DNA of 64,000 nt from Sulfurimicrobium sp031426915 (lineage in GTDB: Bacteria; Pseudomonadota; Gammaproteobacteria; Burkholderiales; Sulfuricellaceae): positions 99,418 through 163,417 of the forward strand of contig JASJPB010000032.1 of NCBI GenBank assembly GCA_031426915.1, given 5' to 3'. Shown here piece by piece: positions 27,056-34,601 of this stretch (positions within the stretch are counted from its first letter, which is position 1; each line of letters opens with the position of its first letter). A program made the position numbers and the translations under genes. A model generated the notes under the pieces. The model saw nothing but the letters and a program-made list of their open reading frames with translations, was not told the DNA's origin and made no database searches.

Positions 27056-27364
27056 ATGCCAGGCAAGTATCGGGAAAATACAGTATTGGAAGCGAGAAAG
27101 AGCAGGCTGAAACCGCCTTCCATGTACAAGGTGATCCTGCTCAACGATGATTTCACTCCGATGGAATTCGTGGTGATCGTGCTTCAGCGTTTTTTTTCAA
27201 AGAGCCGCGAACAGGCAACGCAAATCATGCTCAAAGTTCATAATGAGGGTCGTGGTTTGTGTGGTGTCTATCCTAGGGATATCGCGGCAACCAGGGTGGA
27301 ACAGGTTGTGGCATTTGCCAATGAGCATCAGCATCCGCTGCAATGTGTGATGGAGGAAACATGA
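27056..27364 (+). CDS. clpS: ATP-dependent Clp protease adaptor ClpS
   Basis: The 102-residue protein has the N-degron binding motif MYKVILLNDDFTPMEFVV and NEGRGLCGVYPRDIA. It delivers N-end-rule substrates to ClpAP. I chose the ATG at 27056; a GTG three codons earlier has no better ribosome site. The stop overlaps the clpA start as ATGA, the normal clpS-clpA pair. Confidence 0.95.
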   Translation: MPGKYRENTVLEARKSRLKPPSMYKVILLNDDFTPMEFVVIVLQRFFSKSREQATQIMLKVHNEGRGLCGVYPRDIAATRVEQVVAFANEHQHPLQCVMEET

Positions 27365-29616
27365 TCGCGCAAGAACTGGAAGTATCCCTGCACATGGCGT
27401 TCATCGAGGCGCGCCAGAAGCGCCATGAGTTCATTTCCGTGGAACACCTGCTGCTGGCAATGCTCGACAATCCCTCGGCAGCCCAGGTGCTGCGTGCCTG
27501 TGCGGCCAATCTGGACGAATTGCGCAAGTTGCTTTCCGACTTCGTGGCTGAACACACGCCTACCGTGGCGGGTGTGGATGAGGTGGATACGCAGCCCACG
27601 CTCGGTTTTCAGCGCGTGATCCAGCGCGCTATCCTGCATGTTCAATCCTCCGGCAAGAAAGAAGTCACAGGCGCCAACGTTTTGGTGGCAATTTTTGGCG
27701 AGAAGGATTCGCATGCGGTGTATTTCCTGCAGCAGCAGGGCGTGAACCGTCTCGATGTGGTCAACTACATATCTCATGGCATCAGCAAGGTGCAGGAGGC
27801 CGGCACGCAGCGTCAGGAGCAGGAACAGGAAGGCGAACAGGAACAGGCCCCGGCTTCGGCGCTTGATAGTTACACCCTGAATCTCAATGCTCAGGCCCTG
27901 GCGGGCAAGATCGACCCGCTTATCGGGCGTAGCCTTGAACTGGAGCGGGTGATTCAGACCCTGTGCCGGCGGCGCAAGAACAATCCGCTCTTGGTGGGTG
28001 AGGCGGGTGTGGGCAAGACTGCTATCGCAGAGGGCTTGGCGCGCCGCGTTGTCGAGGGTGAAATCCCCGAAGTGCTGGCCAAGAGCACGGTGTACTCGCT
28101 GGATATGGGCGCCTTGCTGGCGGGGACCAAGTACCGCGGCGATTTCGAGCAACGCCTGAAAGCGGTGCTGAAACAATTGACCGATGATCCGCATGCGATC
28201 CTGTTTATCGACGAAATCCATACCCTGATTGGTGCAGGGGCTGCTTCGGGCGGTACGCTGGACGCATCCAATTTGTTAAAACCCGCCTTGAGCTCAGGAC
28301 AACTCAAGTGTATTGGTGCCACCACTTACAACGAATACCGCGGAATCTTCGAGAAAGATCATGCCTTGTCGCGGCGCTTCCAGAAGATTGACGTCCCCGA
28401 ACCGTCGGTGGAGGAAACCGTGGAGATTTTGCGCGGACTAAAGTCGCGCTTCGAAGCCCATCATGGCGTGAAATACACGGCAGCCGCGCTGACCACCGCA
28501 GCGGAGTTGTCCGCGCGCTACATCAACGATCGCCATCTGCCTGACAAGGCCATAGACGTGATCGATGAGGCGGGTGCTGCACAGCGGATACTCCCCAAGT
28601 CGCGGCAGAAAAAAACAATATCGATCAAGGAGATCGAGGAGATCATCGCCAAGATCGCGCGCATTCCATCCAAGAATGTCTCCAGCGATGACCGTTCTGC
28701 CCTGAAGACGCTGGATCGCGACCTCAGGTCGGTGGTGTTCGGTCAGGACCAGGCAATCGAAGCTTTGTCGGCTGCGATCAAGATGGCGCGTAGCGGTCTT
28801 GGCAGCCCGCAAAAACCCATTGGCTCATTCCTCTTTTCCGGACCTACTGGTGTGGGCAAAACCGAGGTGGCGCGCCAATTGGCCTATGTCATGGGAGTCG
28901 AACTGATTCGTTTTGATATGTCCGAGTACCTGGAACGGCACGCGGTTTCTCGCCTGATCGGTGCCCCGCCTGGCTATGTCGGATTCGAACAGGGCGGGCT
29001 GCTGACCGAGCAGATTACCAAGCATCCTTACTGCGTATTACTGCTGGATGAAATCGAGAAGGCGCATCCGGATATATATAACATCCTGCTGCAAGTGATG
29101 GATCATGGCACGCTCACCGACAACAACGGACGCAAGGCGGATTTTCGTAATGTGATCATCATCATGACCACCAATGCCGGGGCGGAGCAGTTGACCAAGG
29201 GCGGTATCGGTTTTGCCCAGTCGCAAAAAACCGGGGACGAAATGGCTGAGATCAAGCGGATGTTCACGCCAGAGTTTCGCAATCGGCTGGATGCCACCAT
29301 TTCCTTCAAGGCACTGGATCAGGAAGTGATCCTGCGCGTGGTCGAAAAGTTTCTGATGCAATTGGAAGAGCAACTGCATGAGAAAAAGGTGGAAGCCGTC
29401 TTTACCGATGCACTGAAAGCGTATTTGGCCAAGCATGGCTTCGATCCGCAAATGGGCGCCAGGCCCATGGCACGCCTGATTCAGGACACCATCCGCCGCG
29501 CTTTGGCGGACGAATTGCTATTCGGCCGCCTCGCCCATGGTGGTCGTGTCACGGTGGATATCGATGGTGAGAAGCTTAGCCTGAGTTTCGAGCCGGAAGT
29601 CGAGCACGTCGTCTAG
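27361..29616 (+). CDS. clpA: ATP-dependent Clp protease ATP-binding subunit ClpA
   Basis: The 751-residue AAA+ unfoldase has a Clp_N double repeat (residues 1-145), a first ATPase with Walker A GEAGVGKTAIAEG and a second with GPTGVGKTEVARQL, ending in the D2-small domain. It lacks the long coiled-coil middle domain of ClpB, as ClpA does. It unfolds substrates for ClpP. GGAGGAAAC directly precedes the ATG at 27361. Its stop overlaps the stop of the convergent fisR-like gene. Confidence 0.96.
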   Translation: MIAQELEVSLHMAFIEARQKRHEFISVEHLLLAMLDNPSAAQVLRACAANLDELRKLLSDFVAEHTPTVAGVDEVDTQPTLGFQRVIQRAILHVQSSGKKEVTGANVLVAIFGEKDSHAVYFLQQQGVNRLDVVNYISHGISKVQEAGTQRQEQEQEGEQEQAPASALDSYTLNLNAQALAGKIDPLIGRSLELERVIQTLCRRRKNNPLLVGEAGVGKTAIAEGLARRVVEGEIPEVLAKSTVYSLDMGALLAGTKYRGDFEQRLKAVLKQLTDDPHAILFIDEIHTLIGAGAASGGTLDASNLLKPALSSGQLKCIGATTYNEYRGIFEKDHALSRRFQKIDVPEPSVEETVEILRGLKSRFEAHHGVKYTAAALTTAAELSARYINDRHLPDKAIDVIDEAGAAQRILPKSRQKKTISIKEIEEIIAKIARIPSKNVSSDDRSALKTLDRDLRSVVFGQDQAIEALSAAIKMARSGLGSPQKPIGSFLFSGPTGVGKTEVARQLAYVMGVELIRFDMSEYLERHAVSRLIGAPPGYVGFEQGGLLTEQITKHPYCVLLLDEIEKAHPDIYNILLQVMDHGTLTDNNGRKADFRNVIIIMTTNAGAEQLTKGGIGFAQSQKTGDEMAEIKRMFTPEFRNRLDATISFKALDQEVILRVVEKFLMQLEEQLHEKKVEAVFTDALKAYLAKHGFDPQMGARPMARLIQDTIRRALADELLFGRLAHGGRVTVDIDGEKLSLSFEPEVEHVV

Positions 29617-30974
29617 CTGTTTCCGGGATTGTGCAGGCCATAGCGGTTCAGCTTGCGGTATAAGGTGCGTTCACTGATACCCAGGATTTCCGCCACCTTG
29701 CGGCGGTGGCCTCGGTGTTGTTCCAGCAGCCGAACGATGTGGGTGGTTTCCAGTTCAGCGATGGAAGCGTCTGGGAACGCTGTGCTGCCTGCGGTGTAAA
29801 AGGCCGAGACAGCGGGGCTGGACTGTTGCCCGCTATTACCTTGGCTGCTGCTATCGAAGCGTATGTTCTCGGCGGCGATGATGCTGTTGTTGCATAAAAC
29901 CATGGCTTTTTGCAGGATGTTGCGTAATTCCCGAACGTTGCCCGGATAATCGTATGCCACCAGGCGTGCGATGGCTTCATCGGTGAAGTCGAAGCTGCGT
30001 CCCCCATTCATGCGTGAAAGCAGCGACCTGGCGAGGGCCGGAATATCGCTGCGGCGCTCACGTAAAGCGGGCAGGGTGACATCGATGCCTGCAATGCGGT
30101 AGTAAAGATCGAGGCGAAACTGGCCTTGCTCGGCCAATTCCAGCAAATCCCGGTTGGTCGCGCTGATCACACGTACATCGGCATGCAGCGTTTCCGTACC
30201 CCCTACGCGGCGATATTCGCCGCTTTCCAGAACACGCAGCAATTTGGCTTGCATCGTGAGCGGAACTTCCCCGATTTCATCCAGAAACAGCGTGCCGCCA
30301 TCGGCAAGTTCGAATAGACCCAATTTGCGACCTACGCAGCCTGTGAACGCTCCGCGCTCATGCCCGAAGAGTTCGCTTTCGAACATGGACTCGGCGATAG
30401 ATGCACAGTCCACGGCGATAAAGGCTTTGCTCTCCCGGCTGGAGCGGCGGTGGACATATTGTGCGGCCAACTCTTTGCCTACCCCGCTTTCTCCGTAGAG
30501 CAGGATGGAGGCCTCCGATTCGGCTACCCGCGTCAGGTTGTCCACGCAGGCGAGGAACGCGGTCGATTTGCCGATCATGCGCATTTCATCGCAGTCCATG
30601 GCGGTCGAGGGGGAGAACGGATAGATTGCTTCTCCCAGATAAAGCTCGCCATTGATGCCAAAGATGGGGTGGCCCTGAATGCGGACATGCTCGGGCTGGT
30701 TATGGTGGTCGTAGTGGGTGTGCAGTGCTTGCTGCACTTTGCCGGTCGCGAAAACCTGCTGGTGCGGACAGGTTTCGCCGTTGAGATGGCAGGGTGCCGA
30801 GGAATGGTGGGAGATTTCATGACAGGCGCGGCCAACAACCTGCCTTTCGTCGCTGCCATAGCGGCTGCAGTAGGCGCGGTTGGCCGCGATAATGCGGTAA
30901 TTTTGGTCAATGAGCACGAAGGGGTTTTCTTGCGCATCGATCAGGGATTGCAACTGGACGGGTATGTTGTTCAT
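29613..30974 (-). CDS. fisR: Sigma-54-dependent activator of FisR type (PAS/AAA+/Fis HTH)
   Basis: The 453-residue protein has a PAS-like sensor domain (residues 5-125), a sigma-54 AAA+ domain with Walker A GESGVGKEL, loop GAFTGC (usually GAFTGA) and LFLDEIGEV, and a C-terminal Fis-type helix-turn-helix (KVAEILGISERTLYRKLNRY). In the sensor domain Cys51, Cys62 and Cys69 lie in GRACHEISHHSSAPC and GETCPHQQ. The spacing of 11 and 7 is that of Cys53/64/71 in the sulfane-sulfur sensor FisR of Cupriavidus, which activates sqr-pdo with sigma-54. Directly upstream and divergent lie a consensus -24/-12 promoter and an sqr operon, so I infer the same role. It shares four bases at its 3' end with clpA. 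Confidence 0.87.
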   Translation of the reverse strand: MNNIPVQLQSLIDAQENPFVLIDQNYRIIAANRAYCSRYGSDERQVVGRACHEISHHSSAPCHLNGETCPHQQVFATGKVQQALHTHYDHHNQPEHVRIQGHPIFGINGELYLGEAIYPFSPSTAMDCDEMRMIGKSTAFLACVDNLTRVAESEASILLYGESGVGKELAAQYVHRRSSRESKAFIAVDCASIAESMFESELFGHERGAFTGCVGRKLGLFELADGGTLFLDEIGEVPLTMQAKLLRVLESGEYRRVGGTETLHADVRVISATNRDLLELAEQGQFRLDLYYRIAGIDVTLPALRERRSDIPALARSLLSRMNGGRSFDFTDEAIARLVAYDYPGNVRELRNILQKAMVLCNNSIIAAENIRFDSSSQGNSGQQSSPAVSAFYTAGSTAFPDASIAELETTHIVRLLEQHRGHRRKVAEILGISERTLYRKLNRYGLHNPGNS

Positions 30975-30991
30975 ATGTCAGCCTGACAAAG

Positions 30992-31001
30992 TGTCATGAC
31001 A
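30992..31001. promoter_or_regulatory. TGTCATGACA palindrome, site 1 (possible FisR site)
   Basis: A perfect ten-base palindrome lies 18 bases upstream of the regulator start codon, and the identical ten bases form the centre of the larger palindrome at 31152-31181. Its place inside the regulator's leader suggests autoregulation (inference). Confidence 0.5.
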
Positions 31002-31151
31002 GTATACGCATAGAATTTTCCAATGCAAACCGATATGGGAATTTATATTAAGCATATAAAACAATCTGATGAAATGGCTGCGTTAGGCTCAGATCCGCTT
31101 CCTGATTATTTGAAATCTTCAAAATTGATATTAATCATGAGGTTGATGTGA

Positions 31152-31181
31152 CCTGCCAGGGTGTCATGACATCCTGGCAGG
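31152..31181. promoter_or_regulatory. 30-bp near-perfect palindrome, probable upstream activator site
   Basis: Fourteen of fifteen base pairs of this palindrome are complementary; arms CCTGCCAGG / CCTGGCAGG enclose the core TGTCATGACA. Its centre lies about 80 bases before the predicted start of transcription at ~31247, the usual range for a sigma-54 enhancer site. No T-run follows, so a terminator is unlikely. Confidence 0.65.
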
Positions 31182-31220
31182 CGTGAATGTCGGTATCAAT
31201 TAAATCAATAGCTTATGTTC

Positions 31221-31236
31221 TGGCACGGGGTTTGCT
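31221..31236 (+). promoter_or_regulatory. Sigma-54 (-24/-12) promoter of the sqr operon
   Basis: The sequence TGGCACGGGGTTTGCT matches the sigma-54 consensus TGGCACG-N4-TTGCW at every fixed position, with GG and GC 12 bases apart. Transcription would start near 31247, 39 bases before gene 31286. The rest of the 311-base gap between the regulator and this operon is AT-rich and holds only the two palindromic sites. Confidence 0.88.
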
Positions 31237-31285
31237 AATGAATCTGCGGATTGATCTGATGTTTACTACATATAGGGAGTGATCT

Positions 31286-31483
31286 ATGAGCGAGATGTGG
31301 AAATTGCAGGAAGGCGTATCCATGAATCAGGATGTTGCGCAGGAAGTGGCAAAGATTGCCTGTGCGTTGAAGTCGCTTTCGGCTTATGTGACTCTGATGC
31401 ACGAAAACGAGGATGCCCCCGAAGAGTTGCAACAGATTGTGGACGAGGGGCTGGAAGCGATGAAAAAAGTGTTTGTGTGGTAG
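31286..31483 (+). CDS. Small protein of unknown function, first gene of the sqr operon
   Basis: The 65-residue protein is not recognised. It is soluble, mostly helical in appearance (NQDVAQEVAKIACALKSLSA, PEELQQIVDEGLEAMKKVF), has one cysteine (in KIACALK) and no signal peptide. A GGGAGTG ribosome site precedes the ATG. It is 20 bases upstream of sqr and directly behind the sigma-54 promoter, so it is presumably made whenever sqr is. A role as a cytosolic sulfur carrier or SQR partner is possible through the single Cys, but this is speculation. Confidence 0.72.
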   Translation: MSEMWKLQEGVSMNQDVAQEVAKIACALKSLSAYVTLMHENEDAPEELQQIVDEGLEAMKKVFVW

Positions 31484-31503
31484 ACCGGACGGAGAATATA
31501 TAA

Positions 31504-32781
31504 ATGGCACATATTGTAATCATGGGTGCGGGTCTCGGCGGCATGCCGATGGCCTACGAAATGCGCGAGCAATTGAGGTCCGAGGACAAGCTGACCGTCA
31601 TTGGCAGTTCGGATAGTTTTCATTTCACCCCATCCAACCCCTGGGTGGCGGTCAACTGGCGCACGCGGGAAGATATCCAGTTCCCTGTCGCGCCCTATTT
31701 CGAACGCAAGAATATCGGTTTCATTCCAACCGCGGCAAAGCGCGTACACCCGGAAAAAAACCAGCTGGAGTTGGTCGATGGGCGGACGATCGACTATGAT
31801 TTCCTGGTAATTGCCACCGGTCCGAAGCTGGCCTTCGACGAAGTGCCGGGGCTTGGCCCTGAAGGCCATACCCATTCAATCTGCCACGTGGATCATGCGG
31901 TTGAGGCCGGAGAAGCATGGAATGAGTTCATCAAGGACCCGGGCCCGATCGTGGTCGGTGCTGCTCAGGGCGCTTCCTGCTACGGCCCGGCATACGAGTT
32001 TGCCTTCATCATGGATACCGATCTGCGTCGCCGCCGTATTCGTGACAAGGTGCCGATGACCTTCGTTACAGCGGAACCCTACATCGGCCATCTCGGCCTG
32101 GGCGGGGTAGGTGATTCCAAGGGCTTGATGGAGTCGGCCATGCGCGACCGCCATGTCAAGTGGATCACCAACGCCAAGGTGACCAAGGTCGAAGCTGGCA
32201 AGATGTTCGTCACCGAGCATGACGACATGGGAAATGTCAAGAAGGAACATGAGTTGCCGTTTAAATACGGCATGATGCTGCCCGCTTTCAAGGGCGTCGA
32301 TGCGGTGTTCGGTATCGAAGGTCTGACCAATCCGCGCGGTTTCATCCTGATTGACCCTTACCAGCGCAACCCGAAATACAACAACATTTACTCCGTAGGT
32401 GTGTGTGTGGCCATCCCGCCGGTAGAGGCGACTCCCGTTCCGACCGGCGCCCCGAAAACTGGCTACATGATCGAAACCATGGTAACGGCTGCGGCGCACA
32501 ATATTCGCGCTGTTCTTGATGGCAAGGAACCTGATCAAAAGGCTACCTGGAACGCGATCTGCCTAGCCGACTTTGGTGATACCGGTGCGGCTTTCGTGGC
32601 GTTGCCGCAGATACCTCCACGTAACGTGAACTGGTTCAAGGAGGGGAAGTGGGTGCATCTTGCCAAGATAGCCTTTGAGAAATATTTTATCCGCAAGATG
32701 AAGAAAGGCACGACAGAGCCTTTGTACGAAAAGTATGTGCTTGGCGCTTTGGGTATCAAGAAGCTTAAGGACAAGGCCTAG
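31504..32781 (+). CDS. sqr: Sulfide:quinone oxidoreductase, type I-like
   Basis: The 425-residue flavoprotein begins MAHIVIMGAGLGGMPMAYEM (FAD-binding GxGxxG) and resembles the Acidithiobacillus ferrooxidans SQR along its length. The three redox cysteines of that enzyme (128, 160, 356) correspond to Cys127 in SICHVDH, Cys159 in GASCYGPAYE and Cys353 in NAICLADFGD. Cys301 in VGVCVAIPP is additional. The C-terminal amphipathic part (WVHLAKIAFEKYFIRKMKK) matches the membrane-attachment region. It oxidises sulfide to sulfane sulfur and passes electrons to quinone. It lies in the sigma-54 operon controlled by the FisR-like regulator and upstream of two rhodaneses that could accept the sulfur. Confidence 0.93.
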   Translation: MAHIVIMGAGLGGMPMAYEMREQLRSEDKLTVIGSSDSFHFTPSNPWVAVNWRTREDIQFPVAPYFERKNIGFIPTAAKRVHPEKNQLELVDGRTIDYDFLVIATGPKLAFDEVPGLGPEGHTHSICHVDHAVEAGEAWNEFIKDPGPIVVGAAQGASCYGPAYEFAFIMDTDLRRRRIRDKVPMTFVTAEPYIGHLGLGGVGDSKGLMESAMRDRHVKWITNAKVTKVEAGKMFVTEHDDMGNVKKEHELPFKYGMMLPAFKGVDAVFGIEGLTNPRGFILIDPYQRNPKYNNIYSVGVCVAIPPVEATPVPTGAPKTGYMIETMVTAAAHNIRAVLDGKEPDQKATWNAICLADFGDTGAAFVALPQIPPRNVNWFKEGKWVHLAKIAFEKYFIRKMKKGTTEPLYEKYVLGALGIKKLKDKA

Positions 32782-32789
32782 TGTTTTAT

Positions 32790-32814
32790 GTCCCTCTCGA
32801 GTGCCGAGAGGGAC
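32790..32814 (+). other. Intercistronic hairpin after sqr
   Basis: A perfect ten-pair stem (GTCCCTCTCG / CGAGAGGGAC) with a five-base loop starts eight bases after the sqr stop. There is no T-run, so it is more likely an mRNA processing or 3'-end stabilising element than a full terminator. Confidence 0.6.
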
Positions 32815-32846
32815 GTAGAGGTGCGACTGTTTGAATGGAGAGATTG

Positions 32847-33047
32847 ATGAAGAAAATTCTGAGCATGCTGTGGCTGACTTGCGGGCTGGCGATCATGCCC
32901 GTGGCGTATGGTGCGGATGAGGCTCCCGCCGACCAGAAGAAGGACCAGAAGGCTGCAGGTGAAGACAAGGACAAGAAGGCTGGAGAAGAAGGCAAGAAAA
33001 AAGGCGGGAAGAAAGGAGAGGGCGACGCCGAGCCCGAGTGCAACTGA
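32847..33047 (+). CDS. Small Lys/Glu-rich exported peptide with C-terminal Cys
   Basis: The 66-residue protein has a signal peptide (MKKILSMLWLTCGLAIMPVAYG) and a mature part of about 43 residues made of Lys, Glu, Asp, Gly and Ala (KKDQKAAGEDKDKKAGEEGK) ending in EPECN. The single mature cysteine three residues from the end is its only reactive group. I chose the ATG at 32847 (GGAG upstream) over one four codons earlier. The function is unknown; its place between sqr and the rhodaneses suggests periplasmic sulfur or metal handling. Confidence 0.72.
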   Translation: MKKILSMLWLTCGLAIMPVAYGADEAPADQKKDQKAAGEDKDKKAGEEGKKKGGKKGEGDAEPECN

Positions 33048-33114
33048 AGTTTTACATAAAAATAGTAGTTATAAAAAAGATGTGTTCGCATTGAAATTTA
33101 ACAGGAGGATGGAA

Positions 33115-33762
33115 ATGACTTTTAATAAACTGCTCGCTTCAACCGCTTTGCTGGCCAGCGTCATGCTGCCCGGCATGTCGTCCGCACTGGACGTGAATAT
33201 CACCGCGGACATGCCGACCGTGGAGGTGATGCACAATGGCCAGAAAGTGGTCATTCAGCGCAATCAGAATCAGGACAACAACGTCAATCCGGCCTTTGCC
33301 AAAACCTCGCGCAAGTGCCCACCGTTCTGCATCCAGCCGGGTGAACTGGCGCCGGGCGTGGAAACCATAGGTGAACTGGAAATGATGGGCTACCTCAAAA
33401 AAATGAGCGCCGGCGACAAAGCCATCATGGTGATTGATTCCCGCACTCCCGACTGGGTCGCAAAAGGAACGATTCCGGGCGCTGTGAGCATTCCATGGGA
33501 CAAGCTGAATATCGGCAAATCGGATCCCATCACGGTGCAGGAAATCCTGGAAAAGCAGCTGGGTGCCAAGCAGCAGGAAGGCTTCTGGAACTTCGATAAC
33601 GCCAAGACACTGGTGATGTTCTGCAATGGCTCCTGGTGCGGCCAGTCTCCCACCAATATCAAGGGCCTGCTCAAGATCGGCTATCCCGCTACCAAATTGA
33701 AGTGGTACCGCGGTGGAATGCAAGATTGGGAGTTGCTGGGTCTGACCACGGTCAAGCCGTAA
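33115..33762 (+). CDS. Exported rhodanese-like protein, copy 1
   Basis: The 215-residue protein has a signal peptide (cleavage near SSALDV) and a single rhodanese domain: VIDSRTPDWVAKGTIPGAV (CH2A-like) and the active-site loop FCNGSWCGQSPTNI with Cys170 and a second Cys175. An unusual preceding segment has Cys68 and Cys72 in KCPPFCIQPGELAPG. The ribosome site AGGAGG lies six bases from the ATG at 33115; the upstream open frame is not used. It would act in the periplasm, moving sulfane sulfur. Its downstream neighbour is a close paralogue. Confidence 0.85.
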   Translation: MTFNKLLASTALLASVMLPGMSSALDVNITADMPTVEVMHNGQKVVIQRNQNQDNNVNPAFAKTSRKCPPFCIQPGELAPGVETIGELEMMGYLKKMSAGDKAIMVIDSRTPDWVAKGTIPGAVSIPWDKLNIGKSDPITVQEILEKQLGAKQQEGFWNFDNAKTLVMFCNGSWCGQSPTNIKGLLKIGYPATKLKWYRGGMQDWELLGLTTVKP

Positions 33763-33802
33763 TTCAGGTCATCACCATACAAAATTCGGAGGAGTGAAGT
33801 TT

Positions 33803-34501
33803 ATGAATATGAAAAAGAATCTGCTCAAGCTTTCTGGTCTTGCTCTGGCGCTTACCGCCGCTATCGGCATGTCGGGTTGCGCATCCACCGGCGGCACCAG
33901 TACAGCTTCGGCCAAGCCGATGGAAGTGAATATTGCTGCCGACCTGCCATCAGTGGATGTAATGCATGGCGGACAGAAGGTCACCATTCAGCGCAATCAG
34001 AATCAGGATAACAACATCAACCCGGCTTTTGCCAAGACCTCGCGCAAGTGCCCGCCGTTCTGCATCCAGCCGGGTGAGCTGGCTCCGGGCGTGAAGACGA
34101 TAGGCGAGCTTGAAATGCTGCAATACCTGCAAAAAGTGAGCGCCGGCGACAAGACGGTGATGGTGATTGATTCGCGTACTCCGGATTGGGTCGAGAAAGG
34201 CACCATCCCCGGTGCGGTGAGTATTCCATGGGATCGCCTGAATATTGGTAAATCCGATCCGATTACGGTCCAGGATATTCTCGAGAAACAACTGGGCGCC
34301 AAGCAGCAGGATGGCTTCTGGGACTTCTCCGGCGCCAAGACTCTAGTCATGTTTTGTAACGGTCAATGGTGTGGGCAGTCGCCCACCAATATCAAGGGCC
34401 TGATCAAGATTGGTTATCCTGCCCACAAGCTGGTGTGGTACCGTGGTGGCATGCAGGAGTGGGAAACGCTTGGTTTGACGACTGTCAAGCCCGCCAAGTA
34501 A
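33803..34501 (+). CDS. Rhodanese-like lipoprotein, copy 2
   Basis: The 232-residue protein has a lipoprotein signal with the lipobox GMSGC (lipidated Cys26, Ala at +2, so outer-membrane sorting is expected). The mature part is a near copy of the preceding gene product: CPPFC (Cys83, Cys87), VIDSRTPDWVEKGTIPGAV and FCNGQWCGQSP (Cys185, Cys190). GGAGG lies ten bases upstream of the ATG. It is the last gene before a strong terminator. I infer a membrane-anchored partner of copy 1 that arose by tandem duplication. Confidence 0.85.
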   Translation: MNMKKNLLKLSGLALALTAAIGMSGCASTGGTSTASAKPMEVNIAADLPSVDVMHGGQKVTIQRNQNQDNNINPAFAKTSRKCPPFCIQPGELAPGVKTIGELEMLQYLQKVSAGDKTVMVIDSRTPDWVEKGTIPGAVSIPWDRLNIGKSDPITVQDILEKQLGAKQQDGFWDFSGAKTLVMFCNGQWCGQSPTNIKGLIKIGYPAHKLVWYRGGMQEWETLGLTTVKPAK

Positions 34502-34526
34502 TTTGAGTGCTGGTGTTTCAAGTTTA

Positions 34527-34551
34527 GGGCGGCGCAAGCCGCCCTTTTTTT
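34527..34551 (+). terminator. Terminator of the sqr-rhodanese operon
   Basis: A GGGCGGC / GCCGCCC stem with a four-base GCAA loop is followed by seven T residues, 25 bases after the last rhodanese gene. Confidence 0.9.
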
Positions 34552-34601
34552 GACGGATTAGGTGACAATAGAATCCTGAATTGCACTGAAAGGACAGAAT
34601 A

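Noticed and set aside
31152..31181. The 30-bp palindrome as a transcription terminator
   Set aside because: There is no T-run on either side, and it lies between divergent genes upstream of a consensus sigma-54 promoter, so an operator is more likely.
32908..33114. N-terminal extension of the first rhodanese, overlapping the Lys-rich peptide gene
   Set aside because: The extension is a shifted reading of the Lys-rich gene. A strong AGGAGG and a signal peptide place the start at 33115.
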